Below are positions 35,921 to 46,772 of a stretch of DNA of 64,000 nt, piece after piece (the stretch's first letter is position 1; every line of letters begins with the position of its first letter). The stretch covers positions 1,488,001 to 1,552,000 of the forward strand of contig NZ_CP014546.1 of assembly GCF_001579805.1 (NCBI RefSeq), written 5' to 3'. The translations under genes were made by a program, and so were the position numbers. The DNA is from Pseudomonas azotoformans (GTDB lineage: Bacteria > Pseudomonadota > Gammaproteobacteria > Pseudomonadales > Pseudomonadaceae). The notes below the pieces were generated by a model. It made no database searches and was not told where the DNA came from. It saw nothing but the letters and a program-made list of their open reading frames with translations.

Positions 35921-36043
35921 GGAAAAAACTTATGCACCTTTTCCGTGATTTTATGAGCTTGAGAAATATGTAAGTAAAACAGTCTCTTAAAAGACAAAAA
36001 AGGCGATTCGCCAACAAACCGTACACAGGTTATCCACAGATGA

Positions 36044-36814
36044 TCAGATGACCGGCGTGTCGACTACAACCGGCTCTGGTGGCAGCGACCCCATGGCCCG
36101 TTGCTGCGCTTCATTCCACGCCTGGGCGCGGTCATTCAGCGCGGCGATGGCACGAGGTCCTTCACCTTCGGCGTACATCGGTTCGCCGATCACCACAGTG
36201 ATGGTGCCTGCGCGTTTAGCCCAGCCGGTCTTTGGCCAGAACTTGCCGGCGTTATGCGCAATCGGCAGCACCGGCAGATGTGCATTGACCGCCAAAGCCG
36301 TGCCGCCGCGTGAGAACTTGCCTACCGTGCCGTAGGGCACACGTGTGCCTTCGGGGAAGATCAGCACCCAAACACCGTCCTTGAGCAGCTCATCGCCTTT
36401 CTTGGCCACATGCTTGAGCGCGGCCTTGGGGTTGTCACGGTCGATGGCGATCGGGCGCAGCATCGCCATGGCCCAGCCAAAGAACGGTACGTACAACAGC
36501 TCGCGCTTGAGTACCTGGCTCAGCGGCGAGAAGTACGCCGACAGGAAGAACGTCTCCCAGGTGCTCTGGTGGTTCGACAGAATCACGCAGGGCTGGTCCG
36601 GGACGTTTTCCGCGCCCTTGACCTCGAAGCGGATGTTCAGGAACACCTTGGACAGCCACAACGCGCAGCGGCACCAATAGACGTTGATAAAGCGATAGCG
36701 CGCCTTGAATGGCAAAAAGGGCGCAATAAAAAAGCTCAGGGTGCACCAGAGGAACGAACTGGTGCCCAGCAGCAGGTAAAAGAAAAAGGTTCTGATGGCC
36801 TGCAAAATCGACAT
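36044..36814 (-). CDS. 1-acylglycerol-3-phosphate O-acyltransferase (PlsC/LptA family)
   Basis: 256-residue membrane-bound acyltransferase making phosphatidic acid from lysophosphatidic acid. An N-terminal membrane segment (about 8-32) precedes the catalytic NHQSTWE (HX4D-type motif, here H-Q-S-T-W-E, about 80) and substrate motif FPEGTR (about 155). The acidic residue of the H box is Glu rather than Asp, as in many members. The longer frame to 36940 has no homology-like sequence before MSILQAIRTFFFY, so 36814 is taken as the start. The P. aeruginosa gene at this place is PA0005. Confidence 0.88.
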   Translation of the reverse strand: MSILQAIRTFFFYLLLGTSSFLWCTLSFFIAPFLPFKARYRFINVYWCRCALWLSKVFLNIRFEVKGAENVPDQPCVILSNHQSTWETFFLSAYFSPLSQVLKRELLYVPFFGWAMAMLRPIAIDRDNPKAALKHVAKKGDELLKDGVWVLIFPEGTRVPYGTVGKFSRGGTALAVNAHLPVLPIAHNAGKFWPKTGWAKRAGTITVVIGEPMYAEGEGPRAIAALNDRAQAWNEAQQRAMGSLPPEPVVVDTPVI

Positions 36815-36896
36815 GGCGGCATTTACCGTTGCGGGACGCGGCCCGCCTGCTAAAAGCGCACTCCCGAGCAATCCTTGTTCAGGAAGTCGAGGGTGG

Positions 36897-37433
36897 CTAG
36901 TTGTTGATAAGTTCTGCGGCAACGGCCGCCAGATCGTCAAAAATCAAGGTGCCTACCGGCAGGTTTTTCGCCTGGGTCTTTTCGCCTTTTCCGGTCTTAA
37001 CCAAAACTGGCTGAGAGTCGACGGCTTTGGCCGCCTCCAGGTCACCGAGGCTGTCCCCGACGAACCATATCCCAGCTAACGGCACCTTGTAATGTTCTGC
37101 AATGGTTTTCAACATGCCAGGCTTGGGTTTGCGGCAATCGCAGCCCTCATCCGGCCCGTGGGGGCAGTACACCACCAACCCCACCTCACCGCCCTGCTCG
37201 GCCACTAACGTGCGCAAGCGCGCGTGCATGGCGTCCAGGGTGGCGATGTCGTAGTAACCACGGGCGATGCCGGACTGGTTGGTGGCGATGGCCACCGTCC
37301 AGCCGGCTTTGCTCAACTGCGCGATGGCCTCGATCGAGCCGGGCAGTGGAATCCATTCCGCCACCGACTTGATGTAAGCGTCGGAGTCGACATTGATCAC
37401 CCCGTCCCGATCGAGAATCAGCAGTTTCAACAT
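36897..37433 (-). CDS. gmhB: D-glycero-beta-D-manno-heptose-1,7-bisphosphate 7-phosphatase
   Basis: 178-residue HAD-family phosphatase of ADP-heptose synthesis for LPS core. Motif I LDRDGVIN (about 7-14), motif II ATNQSG (about 51), the Cys-rich zinc loop CPHGPDEGCDCRKPKP (about 92-107), and GDSLGDLEAA for motif IV. It begins 2 bases after the glyS stop, in one operon with glyQ and glyS. Confidence 0.93.
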   Translation of the reverse strand: MLKLLILDRDGVINVDSDAYIKSVAEWIPLPGSIEAIAQLSKAGWTVAIATNQSGIARGYYDIATLDAMHARLRTLVAEQGGEVGLVVYCPHGPDEGCDCRKPKPGMLKTIAEHYKVPLAGIWFVGDSLGDLEAAKAVDSQPVLVKTGKGEKTQAKNLPVGTLIFDDLAAVAAELINN

Positions 37434-37435
37434 GG

Positions 37436-39490
37436 TCAGCTCAGCGTCGAAATGTCAGCAATGTTGACGAACAGACCGCGCAGGCGCGCCAGCATGGCGT
37501 AGCGGTTTTTGCGTACGCCGGCATCGTCGGCATTGATCATCACGGCTTCGAAGAACGCATCCACCGGGTCACGCAAGGTGGCCAGGCGCGCGAGCGCTTC
37601 GGCGTAGTTGCGCTCGGCGATCAGCGGTTTCACGGCCGTCTCCGCTTTGGCGATGGCCGAGTTCAGCGAGAACTCCTTGGCATCGGCAAACAGGCCTGGG
37701 TCGACGTCAGCATTGCCCAGGCCTTCGGCCTTGCTCAGCAGGTTCGATACACGTTTGTTCACAGCGGCCAGGGCGTCGGCTTCCGGCAGTTTGCGGAAGG
37801 CCTGCACGGCTTGTACGCGCTGGTCGAAGTCCAGCGCCGAACCCGGTTGCAGGGCACGTACCGCCAGGTACACCGACACGTCCACGCCTTCGTCTTCGTA
37901 ACGCGCGCGCAGGCGGTCGAACACGAACTCCAGCACTTGCTCGGCCAGGCCGGCTTGCTTGACCTTGGCACCGAACTGGCCGACGGCAAACACCACGGCC
38001 TGGGTCAGGTCGAGGTCCAGCTTCTTGTCGATCAGGATACGCAGCACGCCCAGGGCCGCACGGCGCAGGGCATACGGGTCTTTGCTGCCGGTTGGCAGCA
38101 TGCCGATACCAAAGATACCCACAAGGGTATCCAGCTTGTCGGCGATGGCCACCGCAGCGCCGGTCAAGGTGCTTGGCAGTTCAGCACCGGCACCGCGCGG
38201 CATGTACTGCTCGTTCAGGGCCAGGGCCACATCATCCGGCTCGCCGTCGTTGAGGGCGTAGTAGTAGCCAGCAACGCCTTGCATCTCCGGGAACTCGCCG
38301 ACCATCTCGGTGGCCAGGTCGCACTTGGACAGCAGGCCTGCACGCGCAGCCCAGGCGGAACCGCCACCAATGCGTGGCGCAATGTAGGCGGCCAGCTTGG
38401 AAACGCGCACGGCCTTGTCGTAGACGCTGCCGAGTTTTTCCTGGAACACCACGTTCTGCAGGCGCAGGTTGAAGTCTTCCAGCTTCTGCTTCTTGTCTTG
38501 CTTGAAGAAGAACTCGGCGTCAGTCAGGCGCGGGCGAACGACTTTTTCGTTACCGGCGATGATCTGCTGCGGGTCCTTGCTTTCGATATTGGCCACGGTG
38601 ATGAAGCGCGGCAGCAACTTGCCGTCCACGTCCAGCAGGCAGAAATACTTCTGGTTGTCCTGCATGGTGGTGATCAGCGCTTCTTGCGGCACGTCGAGGA
38701 AACGTTCTTCGAACGAGCACACCAGCGGCACCGGCCATTCAACCAGCGCGGTCACCTCGTCGAGCAGGCTTGGCGGCACGATGGCGGTGCCTTCCTGCAG
38801 GCGGGCCAGCTCTTCGGTACGCTTGCTGATCAGCTCGCGACGCTCGTTGGCGTCGGCCAGCACGTAAGCGGCACGCAGGTCGGCGGCGTAGTTGGCCGGC
38901 GAGGTGATGCGTACAGCTTCAGGGTGATGGAAGCGGTGACCACGGGAATCACGACCGGCTTTCTGGGCAAGGAGGGTGCAATCGATGACTTGGTCACCGA
39001 GCAGCATCACCAGCCACTGGGTCGGACGTACGAACTCTTCCTTGCGAGCGCCCCAGCGCATGCGCTTGGGGATTGGCAGGTCGTTCAGCGAGTCTTCAAC
39101 GATGGTCGGCAACAGGCTGGCGGTCGGCTTGCCGGTGATGACCTGGCTGAAACGCAGTTTCGGGCCGCTCTGGTCGATCTCGCTCAGCTCCACGCCGCAC
39201 TTCTTGGCAAAACCAAGGGCGGCTTGAGTTGGGTTGCCTTCGGCGTCGAAAGCCGCCTGGCGCGGTGGGCCGTCGAGGTTGATGCTGCGGTCCGGCTGCT
39301 GGGTTTCCAGCGCGGTCAGCAACACGGCCAGGCGACGTGGCGCGGCGTAGACTTTCTTCGCGGCGAATTTAAGACCCGCGGTCTGCAGGCCTTTTTCGAT
39401 CCCGGCCAGGAACGCGTCGGCCAGGGTGTTCAGTGCCTTGGGTGGCAGCTCTTCGGTGCCCAGTTCAACCAGGAAATCTTGAGCACTCAT
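37436..39490 (-). CDS. glyS: Glycyl-tRNA synthetase beta subunit
   Basis: 684-residue beta subunit of the bacterial alpha2beta2 glycyl-tRNA synthetase, which holds the tRNA-binding parts. It starts [20 protein letters not shown], the family N-terminus, with an HD-like region in the middle and a C-terminal anticodon-binding helical domain (about 580-680). It overlaps glyQ by four bases. Confidence 0.98.
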   Translation of the reverse strand: MSAQDFLVELGTEELPPKALNTLADAFLAGIEKGLQTAGLKFAAKKVYAAPRRLAVLLTALETQQPDRSINLDGPPRQAAFDAEGNPTQAALGFAKKCGVELSEIDQSGPKLRFSQVITGKPTASLLPTIVEDSLNDLPIPKRMRWGARKEEFVRPTQWLVMLLGDQVIDCTLLAQKAGRDSRGHRFHHPEAVRITSPANYAADLRAAYVLADANERRELISKRTEELARLQEGTAIVPPSLLDEVTALVEWPVPLVCSFEERFLDVPQEALITTMQDNQKYFCLLDVDGKLLPRFITVANIESKDPQQIIAGNEKVVRPRLTDAEFFFKQDKKQKLEDFNLRLQNVVFQEKLGSVYDKAVRVSKLAAYIAPRIGGGSAWAARAGLLSKCDLATEMVGEFPEMQGVAGYYYALNDGEPDDVALALNEQYMPRGAGAELPSTLTGAAVAIADKLDTLVGIFGIGMLPTGSKDPYALRRAALGVLRILIDKKLDLDLTQAVVFAVGQFGAKVKQAGLAEQVLEFVFDRLRARYEDEGVDVSVYLAVRALQPGSALDFDQRVQAVQAFRKLPEADALAAVNKRVSNLLSKAEGLGNADVDPGLFADAKEFSLNSAIAKAETAVKPLIAERNYAEALARLATLRDPVDAFFEAVMINADDAGVRKNRYAMLARLRGLFVNIADISTLS

Positions 39491-40440
39491 TGTGCAGCCT
39501 CCAGCTTAGCCAACACTTCATCACGCAGGTCCGGGGTTGCCATCGGGAAGCCCAGCTTGGCGCGAGCCAGCAGGTAGGCTTGGGCGACGGAACGCGCCAG
39601 GGTGCGTACACGCAGGATGTATTGCTGGCGCGCGGTGACCGAGATGGCACGGCGGGCATCCAGCAGGTTGAAGGTATGGGAGGCCTTCAACACCATTTCA
39701 TAGCTTGGCAACGGCAGCGGCTGGTCGAGCTCGATCAGGCGCTTGGCTTCGCTTTCATAGAAATCGAACAGTTCGAACAGTTTGTCGACGTTGGCGTGTT
39801 CGAAGTTGTAAGTGGATTGCTCCACCTCGTTCTGGTGGAACACGTCGCCGTAGGTCACTTTGCCGAACGGGCCGTCAGCCCACACCAGGTCGTAGACCGA
39901 GTCCACGCCTTGCAGGTACATGGCCAGGCGCTCAAGGCCGTAGGTGATTTCGCCGGTCACCGGGTAGCATTCGATGCCGCCCGCTTGCTGGAAGTAAGTG
40001 AACTGCGTCACTTCCATGCCGTTGAGCCAGACTTCCCAGCCCAGGCCCCAGGCGCCCAGGGTCGGCGATTCCCAGTTGTCTTCGACAAAACGGATATCGT
40101 GGACCAGTGGGTCCAGGCCCACGTGCTTGAGCGAGCCCAGGTACAGTTCCTGGAAGTTGTCCGGGTTCGGCTTCAATACCACCTGGAACTGGTAGTAGTG
40201 CTGCAGACGGTTCGGGTTTTCGCCGTAGCGGCCGTCAGTCGGGCGACGACTGGGCTGCACATAAGCGGCGTTCCAGGTTTCCGGGCCGATGGCCCGCAGG
40301 AATGTAGCGGTGTGGAAAGTGCCGGCGCCTACTTCCATATCGTAGGGCTGAAGTACCACACAACCTTGCTCGGCCCAGTATTGCTGGAGGGCGAGGATCA
40401 AGTCTTGGAAGGTACGCACGGCTGGCGTAGGCTGGCTCAC
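39487..40440 (-). CDS. glyQ: Glycyl-tRNA synthetase alpha subunit
   Basis: 317-residue class II catalytic subunit. Motifs include [42 protein letters not shown] and [19 protein letters not shown] (each read in part). The frame opens at 40449, but the GTG at 40440, preceded by AGGTG, gives the usual N-terminus [13 protein letters not shown]. First gene of glyQ-glyS-gmhB-acyltransferase. Confidence 0.97.
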   Translation of the reverse strand: MSQPTPAVRTFQDLILALQQYWAEQGCVVLQPYDMEVGAGTFHTATFLRAIGPETWNAAYVQPSRRPTDGRYGENPNRLQHYYQFQVVLKPNPDNFQELYLGSLKHVGLDPLVHDIRFVEDNWESPTLGAWGLGWEVWLNGMEVTQFTYFQQAGGIECYPVTGEITYGLERLAMYLQGVDSVYDLVWADGPFGKVTYGDVFHQNEVEQSTYNFEHANVDKLFELFDFYESEAKRLIELDQPLPLPSYEMVLKASHTFNLLDARRAISVTARQQYILRVRTLARSVAQAYLLARAKLGFPMATPDLRDEVLAKLEAAQ

Positions 40441-40521
40441 GAAATTCACCTGTTACTTGGGCTGCGATTTAAAGAGCGGGAGTATACCCGATTCGGCCGC
40501 GCCACCATCCCCTGGAGCCTT

Positions 40522-41079
40522 ATGCCACGCTGCTTTTGGTGTTCTGAAGATCCGCTGTACATGGCTTATCACGATCAGGAGTGGGGAACGCCGCTGCGCG
40601 ATGCGCAGGGTTTGTTCGAGTTACTTTTACTCGAAGGGTTCCAGGCGGGCCTTTCCTGGATCACCGTTTTACGCAAACGCGAGCATTATCGAAAGGTCTT
40701 GTTTGGCTTTGATGCGCAGCGGTTGACGCGGTTGACTGATGACGAGATCGAAGCGCTGATGCAGGATCCAGGCATCGTGCGCAATCGCCTGAAGCTCAAC
40801 GCCACCCGCCGCAATGCCGCTGCCTGGCTGGCGCTGGAGGACCCGGTGGGGCTGCTCTGGTCCTTTGTTGGTGGCCATCCCAAGGTCAATCACTTCAAGG
40901 ACCGCAGCGAAGTGCCAGCGATTACACCCGAGGCTGAAGCCATGAGCAAAGCCTTGAAAAAAGCCGGTTTCACCTTCGTCGGGCCGACCATTTGCTACGC
41001 GTTCATGCAGGCCTCAGGCATGGTCATGGACCACACTCAGGACTGCGACCGTTACGCGGACTTGGCCAACGCCGGTTAG
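40522..41079 (+). CDS. tag: DNA-3-methyladenine glycosylase I
   Basis: 185 residues, constitutive glycosylase removing 3-methyladenine. The start MPRCFWCSEDPLYMAYHDQEW has the first zinc ligand; QAGLSWITVLRKREHYR (about 44-60) is the helix-hairpin-helix region, and HTQDCDRY near the end supplies the last ligands. The ATG at 40522 gives normal length. Divergent from glyQ. Confidence 0.95.
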   Translation: MPRCFWCSEDPLYMAYHDQEWGTPLRDAQGLFELLLLEGFQAGLSWITVLRKREHYRKVLFGFDAQRLTRLTDDEIEALMQDPGIVRNRLKLNATRRNAAAWLALEDPVGLLWSFVGGHPKVNHFKDRSEVPAITPEAEAMSKALKKAGFTFVGPTICYAFMQASGMVMDHTQDCDRYADLANAG

Positions 41080-41119
41080 AATGCCGGCTTTGCGCACCAC
41101 ACACGATCAGGAGTGACCT

Positions 41120-42007
41120 GTGGAAAAGTTGAAAGGCGCCTTGCTGGTAGGCGCTCTCCGGTTGTTTGCCCTGCTGCCCTGGCGCGCTGTCCAGGCCGTC
41201 GGCACGGCGATTGGCTGGATCATGTGGAAAACCCCCAACCGCTCCCGCGACACGGTGCGGATCAACCTGTCCAAATGCTTCCCGGACATGGACCCCGTCG
41301 AGCGTGAAGCTTTAGTCGGCCGCAGCCTGATGGACATCGGCAAGTCCCTGACCGAAAGCGCCTGCGCTTGGATCTGGCCGGCCCAGCGTTCCATCGACCT
41401 GGTGCGTGAAGTCGAAGGCCTGGAGGTGCTGCACGAAGCCCTGGCCTCGGGCAAAGGCGTGGTCGGCATCACCAGCCACTTGGGCAATTGGGAAGTGCTG
41501 AACCATTTCTATTGCAGCCAGTGCAAACCGATCATTTTCTACCGCCCGCCCAAGCTCAAGGCGGTGGATGAGTTGCTGCGCAAGCAGCGCGTGCAACTGG
41601 GCAACCGCGTGGCGGCGTCGACCAAGGAAGGCATCCTCAGCGTGATCAAGGAAGTGCGCAAAGGCGGCCAGGTGGGCATTCCGGCGGATCCTGAGCCGGC
41701 AGAATCCGCGGGGATCTTCGTGCCGTTCTTTGCCACCCAGGCGCTGACCAGCAAGTTCGTGCCGAACATGCTCGCCGGTCACAAGGCCGTCGGCGTATTC
41801 CTGCATGCCCTGCGGCTGCCGGACGGTTCGGGTTACAAAGTGATTCTGGAAGCGGCGCCTGAAGACATGTATTGCACCGACACTGCTACGTCCTGTGCGG
41901 CGATGAGCAAGGTGGTAGAGCGGTATGTCGGCGCTTATCCGAGCCAGTACATGTGGAGCATGAAGCGCTTCAAGAAGCGCCCGCCGGGCGAAGAGCGCTG
42001 GTATTGA
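41120..42007 (+). CDS. lpxL: Lipid A acyltransferase of the LpxL/HtrB family
   Basis: 295 residues, GTG start. N-terminal hydrophobic segment (about 8-38), catalytic SHLGNWEVLNHF (HX4E, about 119-130), and DPEPAESAGIFVPFFA in place of the usual DQ motif region. LpxL-type enzymes add a secondary acyl chain to lipid A at the inner membrane. The exact chain and position cannot be told from sequence. The P. aeruginosa gene here is PA0011. Confidence 0.88.
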   Translation: MEKLKGALLVGALRLFALLPWRAVQAVGTAIGWIMWKTPNRSRDTVRINLSKCFPDMDPVEREALVGRSLMDIGKSLTESACAWIWPAQRSIDLVREVEGLEVLHEALASGKGVVGITSHLGNWEVLNHFYCSQCKPIIFYRPPKLKAVDELLRKQRVQLGNRVAASTKEGILSVIKEVRKGGQVGIPADPEPAESAGIFVPFFATQALTSKFVPNMLAGHKAVGVFLHALRLPDGSGYKVILEAAPEDMYCTDTATSCAAMSKVVERYVGAYPSQYMWSMKRFKKRPPGEERWY

Positions 42008-42021
42008 TGCCGGCTTGACAC

Positions 42022-42069
42022 TTGTAGTGAGCGAGCTTGCCTCGCGCGGGGCAAGCCCGCTCACTACAA
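42022..42069. repeat. REP-like inverted repeat between lpxL and the TPR gene
   Basis: Arms TTGTAGTGAGCGAGCTTGCC and GGCAAGCCCGCTCACTACAA pair with one mismatch around a GC-rich loop. The GTGAGCGGGCTTGCC core is typical of fluorescens-group REP sequences. It lies between convergent genes and may also end transcription. Confidence 0.75.
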
Positions 42070-42079
42070 AAGCACGCGT

Positions 42080-42389
42080 TTACACGCGGTCGAGTTTCTT
42101 CAGGAACACCGCCATTTCTTTTTCGGCCTGTTTGTCGCCATGGGGCCTGGGCCGCTTCGATGCCCTTCTCCCACGCCAGCCGCGCCGCCGCACGATCTTC
42201 CAGCCCCAACTGCGCCTTACCCAACAACTTCCACGCCGCCGAATACTTGGGGTCGAACTCCACGCATTTGTGCAGATGCTCGGCCGCCTTGGCGTTGTCC
42301 TTCAGGTCCAGATAACCCTTGCCCAAACCAAAACGCAGCAGGGAATTATCCACACCCTTGGCGAGCATTTTTTCCAGGGATTCGAGCAT
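42080..42389 (-). pseudogene. Small tetratricopeptide-repeat protein, out of frame near its end as read
   Basis: The frame starting MLESLEKMLAKGVDNSLLRFG encodes about 2.5 TPR units (for example KAAEHLHKCVEFDPKYSAAWKLL in part) up to WEKGIEAAQA. It then runs into an odd tail PWRQTGRKRNGG ending at 41970, inside the lpxL end and the REP element. Shifting by one base at the G run 42142-42145 gives HGDKQAEKEMAVFLKKLDRV and a stop at 42080, a normal end for this family, total 102 residues. The extra base follows CCAGG, as in tnsB and mnmG. TPR proteins are scaffolds; no specific partner can be named. Confidence 0.82.
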
Positions 42390-42408
42390 GCAGGCGTACT
42401 CCGTTGTG

Positions 42409-43782
42409 TCAGAAAAAGCTCAGGCCCACGTGGAACAGTTTCTCCACATCGCGGATATGTTTCTTGTCCACCAGGAACAGAATCACATGGTCCCCGGTTT
42501 CGATCACCGTATCGTCGTGGGCAATGATCACCTCTTCATCACGGATGATCGCGCCAATGGTGGTGCCCGGCGGCAAGCCGATATCGCGGATGGCCTTGCC
42601 GATCACTTTGCTCGACTTCGAGTCGCCATGGGCAATCGCCTCGATAGCCTCCGCCGCACCCCGGCGCAGGGAGTGTACGCTGACGATATCGCCACGACGC
42701 ACGTGGGCCAGCAAGGTGCCGATGGTCGCCAACTGCGGGCTGATGGCGATGTCGATATCGCCACCCTGGATCAGGTCCACATAAGCCGGGTTGTTGATGA
42801 TGGTCATCACCTTCTTCGCGCCCAGCCGCTTGGCCAGCAGCGATGACATGATGTTGGCTTCGTCATCGTTGGTCAGGGCCAGGAAGATATCCGCATCGGC
42901 GATGTTCTCTTCCATCAGCAGGTCGCGGTCCGAGGCACTGCCTTGCAGTACGACGGTGCTGTCGAGGGTGTCGGATAAATGCCGGCAACGTGCCGGACTC
43001 ATCTCGATGATCTTCACCTGGTAGCGGCTTTCGATGGCTTCGGCCAAACGCTCGCCGATCTGCCCGCCGCCTGCGATGACGATGCGTTTATAGGTCTCGT
43101 CGAGGCGGCGCATTTCGCTCATGACGGCACGAATGTTCGCCTTGGCGGCGATGAAAAACACTTCGTCGTCGGCCTCGATCACCGTGTCGCCCTGGGGCAG
43201 GATCGGGCGGTCGCGTCGGAAAATCGCCGCGACGCGGGTTTCCACATTCGGCATGTGCTCGCGCAACTGGCGCAGTTGCTGGCCCACCAACGGGCCGCCG
43301 TAGTAGGCCTTTACGGCGACCAGTTGCGCCTTGCCGCCGGCGAAGTCGATCACCTGCAAGGCGCCCGGAATCTCGATCAGGCGCTTGATGTAGTGGGTCA
43401 CCACCTGTTCAGGGCTGATCAGCACGTCGACCGGAATCGCGTCGTTGTCGAACAGCCCGGCGCGGGTCAGGTAGGCCGCCTCGCGTACACGGGCGATTTT
43501 GGTCGGGGTGTGGAACAGGGTATGGGCGACCTGGCAGGCGACCATGTTGGTTTCGTCGCTGTTGGTCACGGCCACCAGCATGTCGGCATCGTCGGCTCCG
43601 GCCTGGCGCAGCACCGTCGGGAACGATGCGCGGCCTTGCACGGTACGGATGTCGAGGCGGTCGCCCAGGTTGCGCAGACGCTCGCTGTCGGTGTCGACCA
43701 CCGTGATGTCGTTGGCTTCGCTGGCCAAATGTTCGGCCAGCGTGCCGCCGACCTGCCCTGCCCCAAGGATGATGATTTTCAT
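42409..43782 (-). CDS. trkA: Trk potassium uptake regulator TrkA
   Basis: 457-residue NAD(H)-binding gating subunit of Trk. Two Rossmann-type RCK_N domains with [13 protein letters not shown] (about 7-19) and [13 protein letters not shown] (about 237), each followed by an RCK_C domain. The membrane subunit (TrkH/TrkG) is not in the window. It lies next to rsmB as in other Pseudomonas. Confidence 0.97.
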   Translation of the reverse strand: MKIIILGAGQVGGTLAEHLASEANDITVVDTDSERLRNLGDRLDIRTVQGRASFPTVLRQAGADDADMLVAVTNSDETNMVACQVAHTLFHTPTKIARVREAAYLTRAGLFDNDAIPVDVLISPEQVVTHYIKRLIEIPGALQVIDFAGGKAQLVAVKAYYGGPLVGQQLRQLREHMPNVETRVAAIFRRDRPILPQGDTVIEADDEVFFIAAKANIRAVMSEMRRLDETYKRIVIAGGGQIGERLAEAIESRYQVKIIEMSPARCRHLSDTLDSTVVLQGSASDRDLLMEENIADADIFLALTNDDEANIMSSLLAKRLGAKKVMTIINNPAYVDLIQGGDIDIAISPQLATIGTLLAHVRRGDIVSVHSLRRGAAEAIEAIAHGDSKSSKVIGKAIRDIGLPPGTTIGAIIRDEEVIIAHDDTVIETGDHVILFLVDKKHIRDVEKLFHVGLSFF

Positions 43783-43804
43783 CCAGTCACTCCCTTAAAA
43801 CCAT

Positions 43805-45115
43805 TCAGCCGCGCGCGGCGGCGATCTTGATCAGTTTGGCGTAGTAGAAGCCATCGTGTCCGCCTTCTTGCGCGAGCAACTGGCGGCCGTGGGGCTGCTT
43901 GATACCGGCCGTGGTGGCGAAGTCCAGCTCCCGGGCGCCGCTGGTGCGGGCGAGGAAGGCTTCGATCACCTCGGTGTTTTCCGTCGGCAAGGTGGAACAG
44001 GTGGCGTAGAGCAGGATGCCGCCGACTTCCAGGGTCGGCCACATTGCGTCGAGCAGTTCGCTTTGCAGCAAGGCCAGGGCGGCGATGTCGTCGGGTTGGC
44101 GGGTGAGCTTGATGTCCGGGTGGCGGCGGATCACGCCGGTGGCCGAACACGGCGCATCGAGCAGGATGCGCTGGAAGGGTTTGCCGTCCCACCAGGTGGC
44201 GGTGTCACGGCCGTCGGCGGCGATCAGTTCGGCGCTGAGGCCCAGGCGCGCGAGGTTTTCGCGTACGCGCACCAGACGCTTGGCTTCCAGGTCGACAGCG
44301 ACCACACCGGCCAGGTCCTTTTCGACTTCCAGAATGTGACAGGTCTTACCGCCTGGCGCGCAGCACGCGTCGAGCACGCGTTGACCGGGTGCCAGGTCGA
44401 GCAGGTCGGCAGCCAGTTGTGCGGCTTCATCCTGCACGCTGATCCAGCCTTCGGCAAAGCCCGGCAGGCTGCGCACGTCAGTGGCGGCTTCGAGCACGAT
44501 GCCGTCGACGCTGTACACGCACGGCGTGGCGTTGATACCGGCCTCTGTGAGCAATTGCAGGTAGGCGTCACGGCTGTGATGGCGACGATTGACCCGCAGG
44601 ATCATCGGCGGGTGCGCATTGTTCGCCGCGCAAATAGCTTCCCATTGCTCCGGCCAGAAGGCTTTCAGGGACTTTTGCAGCCAGCGGGGGTGGGCGGTGC
44701 GCACCACCGGGTCATGTTCCAGCTCGGCCAGCAGCGCTTCACTTTCGCGCTGGGCACGGCGCAGCACGGCGTTGAGCAGGGCCTTGGCCCAAGGTTTTTT
44801 CAGCTTGTCGGCGCAACCGACGGTTTCACCGATAGCGGCGTGGGCCGGTACGCGGGTGTAGAGCAGTTGATAGAGGCCCACCAGCAGCAGCGCTTCCACA
44901 TCTGCATCGGCCGCCTTGAACGGCTTTTGCAGCAACTTGGTTGCCAACGCCGACAAGCGTGGCTGCCAGCGGGCCGTGCCAAAGGCCAGGTCCTGGGTGA
45001 AACCGCGATCGCGATCTTCGACCTTGTCCAGTTGGGTCGGCAACGAACTGTTCAGCGAAGCCTTGCCTTGGAGGACGGCAGCGAGAGCCTTGGCGGCGGC
45101 CAGACGTGGGTTCAT
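43805..45115 (-). CDS. rsmB: 16S rRNA (cytosine-967-C5)-methyltransferase
   Basis: 436 residues. N-terminal NusB-like RNA-binding domain (about 1-140), then a SAM methyltransferase with [15 protein letters not shown] (about 250), [15 protein letters not shown] (about 325, first Cys) and [15 protein letters not shown] (about 375, catalytic Cys). It overlaps fmt by four bases. Confidence 0.97.
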   Translation of the reverse strand: MNPRLAAAKALAAVLQGKASLNSSLPTQLDKVEDRDRGFTQDLAFGTARWQPRLSALATKLLQKPFKAADADVEALLLVGLYQLLYTRVPAHAAIGETVGCADKLKKPWAKALLNAVLRRAQRESEALLAELEHDPVVRTAHPRWLQKSLKAFWPEQWEAICAANNAHPPMILRVNRRHHSRDAYLQLLTEAGINATPCVYSVDGIVLEAATDVRSLPGFAEGWISVQDEAAQLAADLLDLAPGQRVLDACCAPGGKTCHILEVEKDLAGVVAVDLEAKRLVRVRENLARLGLSAELIAADGRDTATWWDGKPFQRILLDAPCSATGVIRRHPDIKLTRQPDDIAALALLQSELLDAMWPTLEVGGILLYATCSTLPTENTEVIEAFLARTSGARELDFATTAGIKQPHGRQLLAQEGGHDGFYYAKLIKIAAARG

Positions 45116-46062
45116 TGCGCTGCCCCGAGGAGAGTACCCACGGCAAATTTCTCACGACGGCTGTTGAACAAATCGCTGAAATTAAGCGCCTTGCCACCGG
45201 GCAATTGCAGACGAGTCAGACACAACGCCTGTTCGCCGCAGGCGACCAGCAGGCCGTCCTTGCTGGCGCCGATGATCTCACCGTGAGCGCCTTTGCCCTC
45301 GGCCAAGGTGGCGGCCAACACTTTCAAGGCTTCGCCGTTGAGGGTGCTGTGGCAGATCGGCCACGGGTTGAACGCACGCACCAGACGCTCCAGCTCCACG
45401 GCCGGGCGGCTCCAGTCGATGCGCGCTTCGTCTTTGTTCAGCTTGTGGGCGTAAGTGGCCAGGCTGTCGTCCTGCACTTCACCTTCCAGGGTGCCGGCGG
45501 CCAGGCCGGCGATGGCCTGGATTACTGCGGGCGGGCCCAACTCGGCAAGGCGGTCGTGCAGGCTGCCGCCGGTGTCTTCGCCAGTGATCGGCGTAGTGAC
45601 CTTGAGCAGCATCGGGCCGGTGTCCAGCCCTGCTTCCATGCGCATCACGGTCACGCCGCTTTCGCTGTCACCGGCTTCCACCGCACGCTGGATCGGTGCC
45701 GCACCGCGCCAGCGAGGCAACAGCGAGGCATGGCTGTTGATGCAGCCCAGGCGTGGGATATCCAGCACCACTTGCGGCAGGATCAGGCCGTAGGCCACCA
45801 CCACCAACAGGTCCGGCTTCAGCGCCGCCAGTTCGGCCTGGGCCTCGGCATTACGCAGGGTCGGCGGTTGCAGCACGGGAATGTTGTGCTCCAGCGCCAG
45901 CTGCTTGACCGGGCTCGGCATCAGTTTTTGCCCACGACCGGCCGGGCGATCCGGCTGGGTGTACACCGCGACGATGTCATAAGGGCTGGCAAGCAGGGCC
46001 TTGAGGTGTTCGGCGGCAAATTCAGGCGTGCCGGCAAAAACAATGCGCAGTGGCTCGGTCAT
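45112..46062 (-). CDS. fmt: Methionyl-tRNA formyltransferase
   Basis: 316 residues; formylates the initiator Met-tRNA. The formyl-THF-binding domain has [20 protein letters not shown] (about 105-124) with the catalytic Asn/His/Asp group, followed by a C-terminal OB-like domain. It stands between def and rsmB in the common def-fmt-rsmB order. Confidence 0.98.
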   Translation of the reverse strand: MTEPLRIVFAGTPEFAAEHLKALLASPYDIVAVYTQPDRPAGRGQKLMPSPVKQLALEHNIPVLQPPTLRNAEAQAELAALKPDLLVVVAYGLILPQVVLDIPRLGCINSHASLLPRWRGAAPIQRAVEAGDSESGVTVMRMEAGLDTGPMLLKVTTPITGEDTGGSLHDRLAELGPPAVIQAIAGLAAGTLEGEVQDDSLATYAHKLNKDEARIDWSRPAVELERLVRAFNPWPICHSTLNGEALKVLAATLAEGKGAHGEIIGASKDGLLVACGEQALCLTRLQLPGGKALNFSDLFNSRREKFAVGTLLGAAQ

Positions 46063-46130
46063 GGGAGGTCTCGGTTAAAAGCAGTCACAAAAGAAAAAGG
46101 CTTGCCGCAGCAAGCCTTTGGAAGGGGGCA

Positions 46131-46637
46131 TCAAGCTTGCTGGCGATGCTTTTTTTCCAGCTTCTTCTTGATCCGGTCGCGCTTGAGCGTGGACAGGTAA
46201 TCGACAAACAGCTTGCCGTTGAGGTGGTCGCATTCGTGCTGGATGCACACCGCCAGCAGGCCTTCGGCAATCAGCTCGAACGGCTTGCCGTCGCGGTCCA
46301 GGGCCTTGATCTTCACGCGCAGCGGGCGCTCGACGTTCTCGTAGAACTCCGGCACGGAGAGGCAGCCTTCCTGGTATTCGCCCATCTCGTCGGTCAGCGG
46401 TTCGAACTCCGGGTTGATGTACACCATCGGTTCGCTGCGATCTTCCGACAGGTCCATGACCACGACGCGCTGATGCACGTTGACCTGGGTCGCGGCGAGG
46501 CCGATACCCGGGGCTTCATACATTGTTTCAAACATGTCATCGACCAACTGACGAACCTTGTCGTCCACTACGGCCACCGGTTTGGCGATCGTGCGCAGGC
46601 GCGAGTCGGGGAATTCGAGGATGTTCAAAATAGCCAT
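46131..46637 (-). CDS. def: Peptide deformylase
   Basis: 168-residue metalloenzyme removing the N-formyl group. All three motifs are present: GIGLAATQV (about 45), EGCLSVPEF (about 88, Cys ligand) and [14 protein letters not shown] (about 132, two His ligands and Glu). The ATG at 46637 gives [11 protein letters not shown], the usual start; the longer frame to 46769 is not supported. Confidence 0.98.
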   Translation of the reverse strand: MAILNILEFPDSRLRTIAKPVAVVDDKVRQLVDDMFETMYEAPGIGLAATQVNVHQRVVVMDLSEDRSEPMVYINPEFEPLTDEMGEYQEGCLSVPEFYENVERPLRVKIKALDRDGKPFELIAEGLLAVCIQHECDHLNGKLFVDYLSTLKRDRIKKKLEKKHRQQA

Positions 46638-46772
46638 AAGCGTAATTGCTGCACATGTGAGGTAGAGGCAAATCGGCGTTGGGATGGACCCACACGGCCG
46701 GTGTGAAACCCTTAAAAGCCGCGAAGGCCAAGGCATTTCACGCGAACGCACATAATAAAGGAGATTCACCCC

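Noticed and set aside
42424..42436. Possible fourth parS (CCCACGTGGAACA) in trkA
   Set aside because: The left half has three mismatches to the palindrome, too many beside the near-perfect sites in recF.
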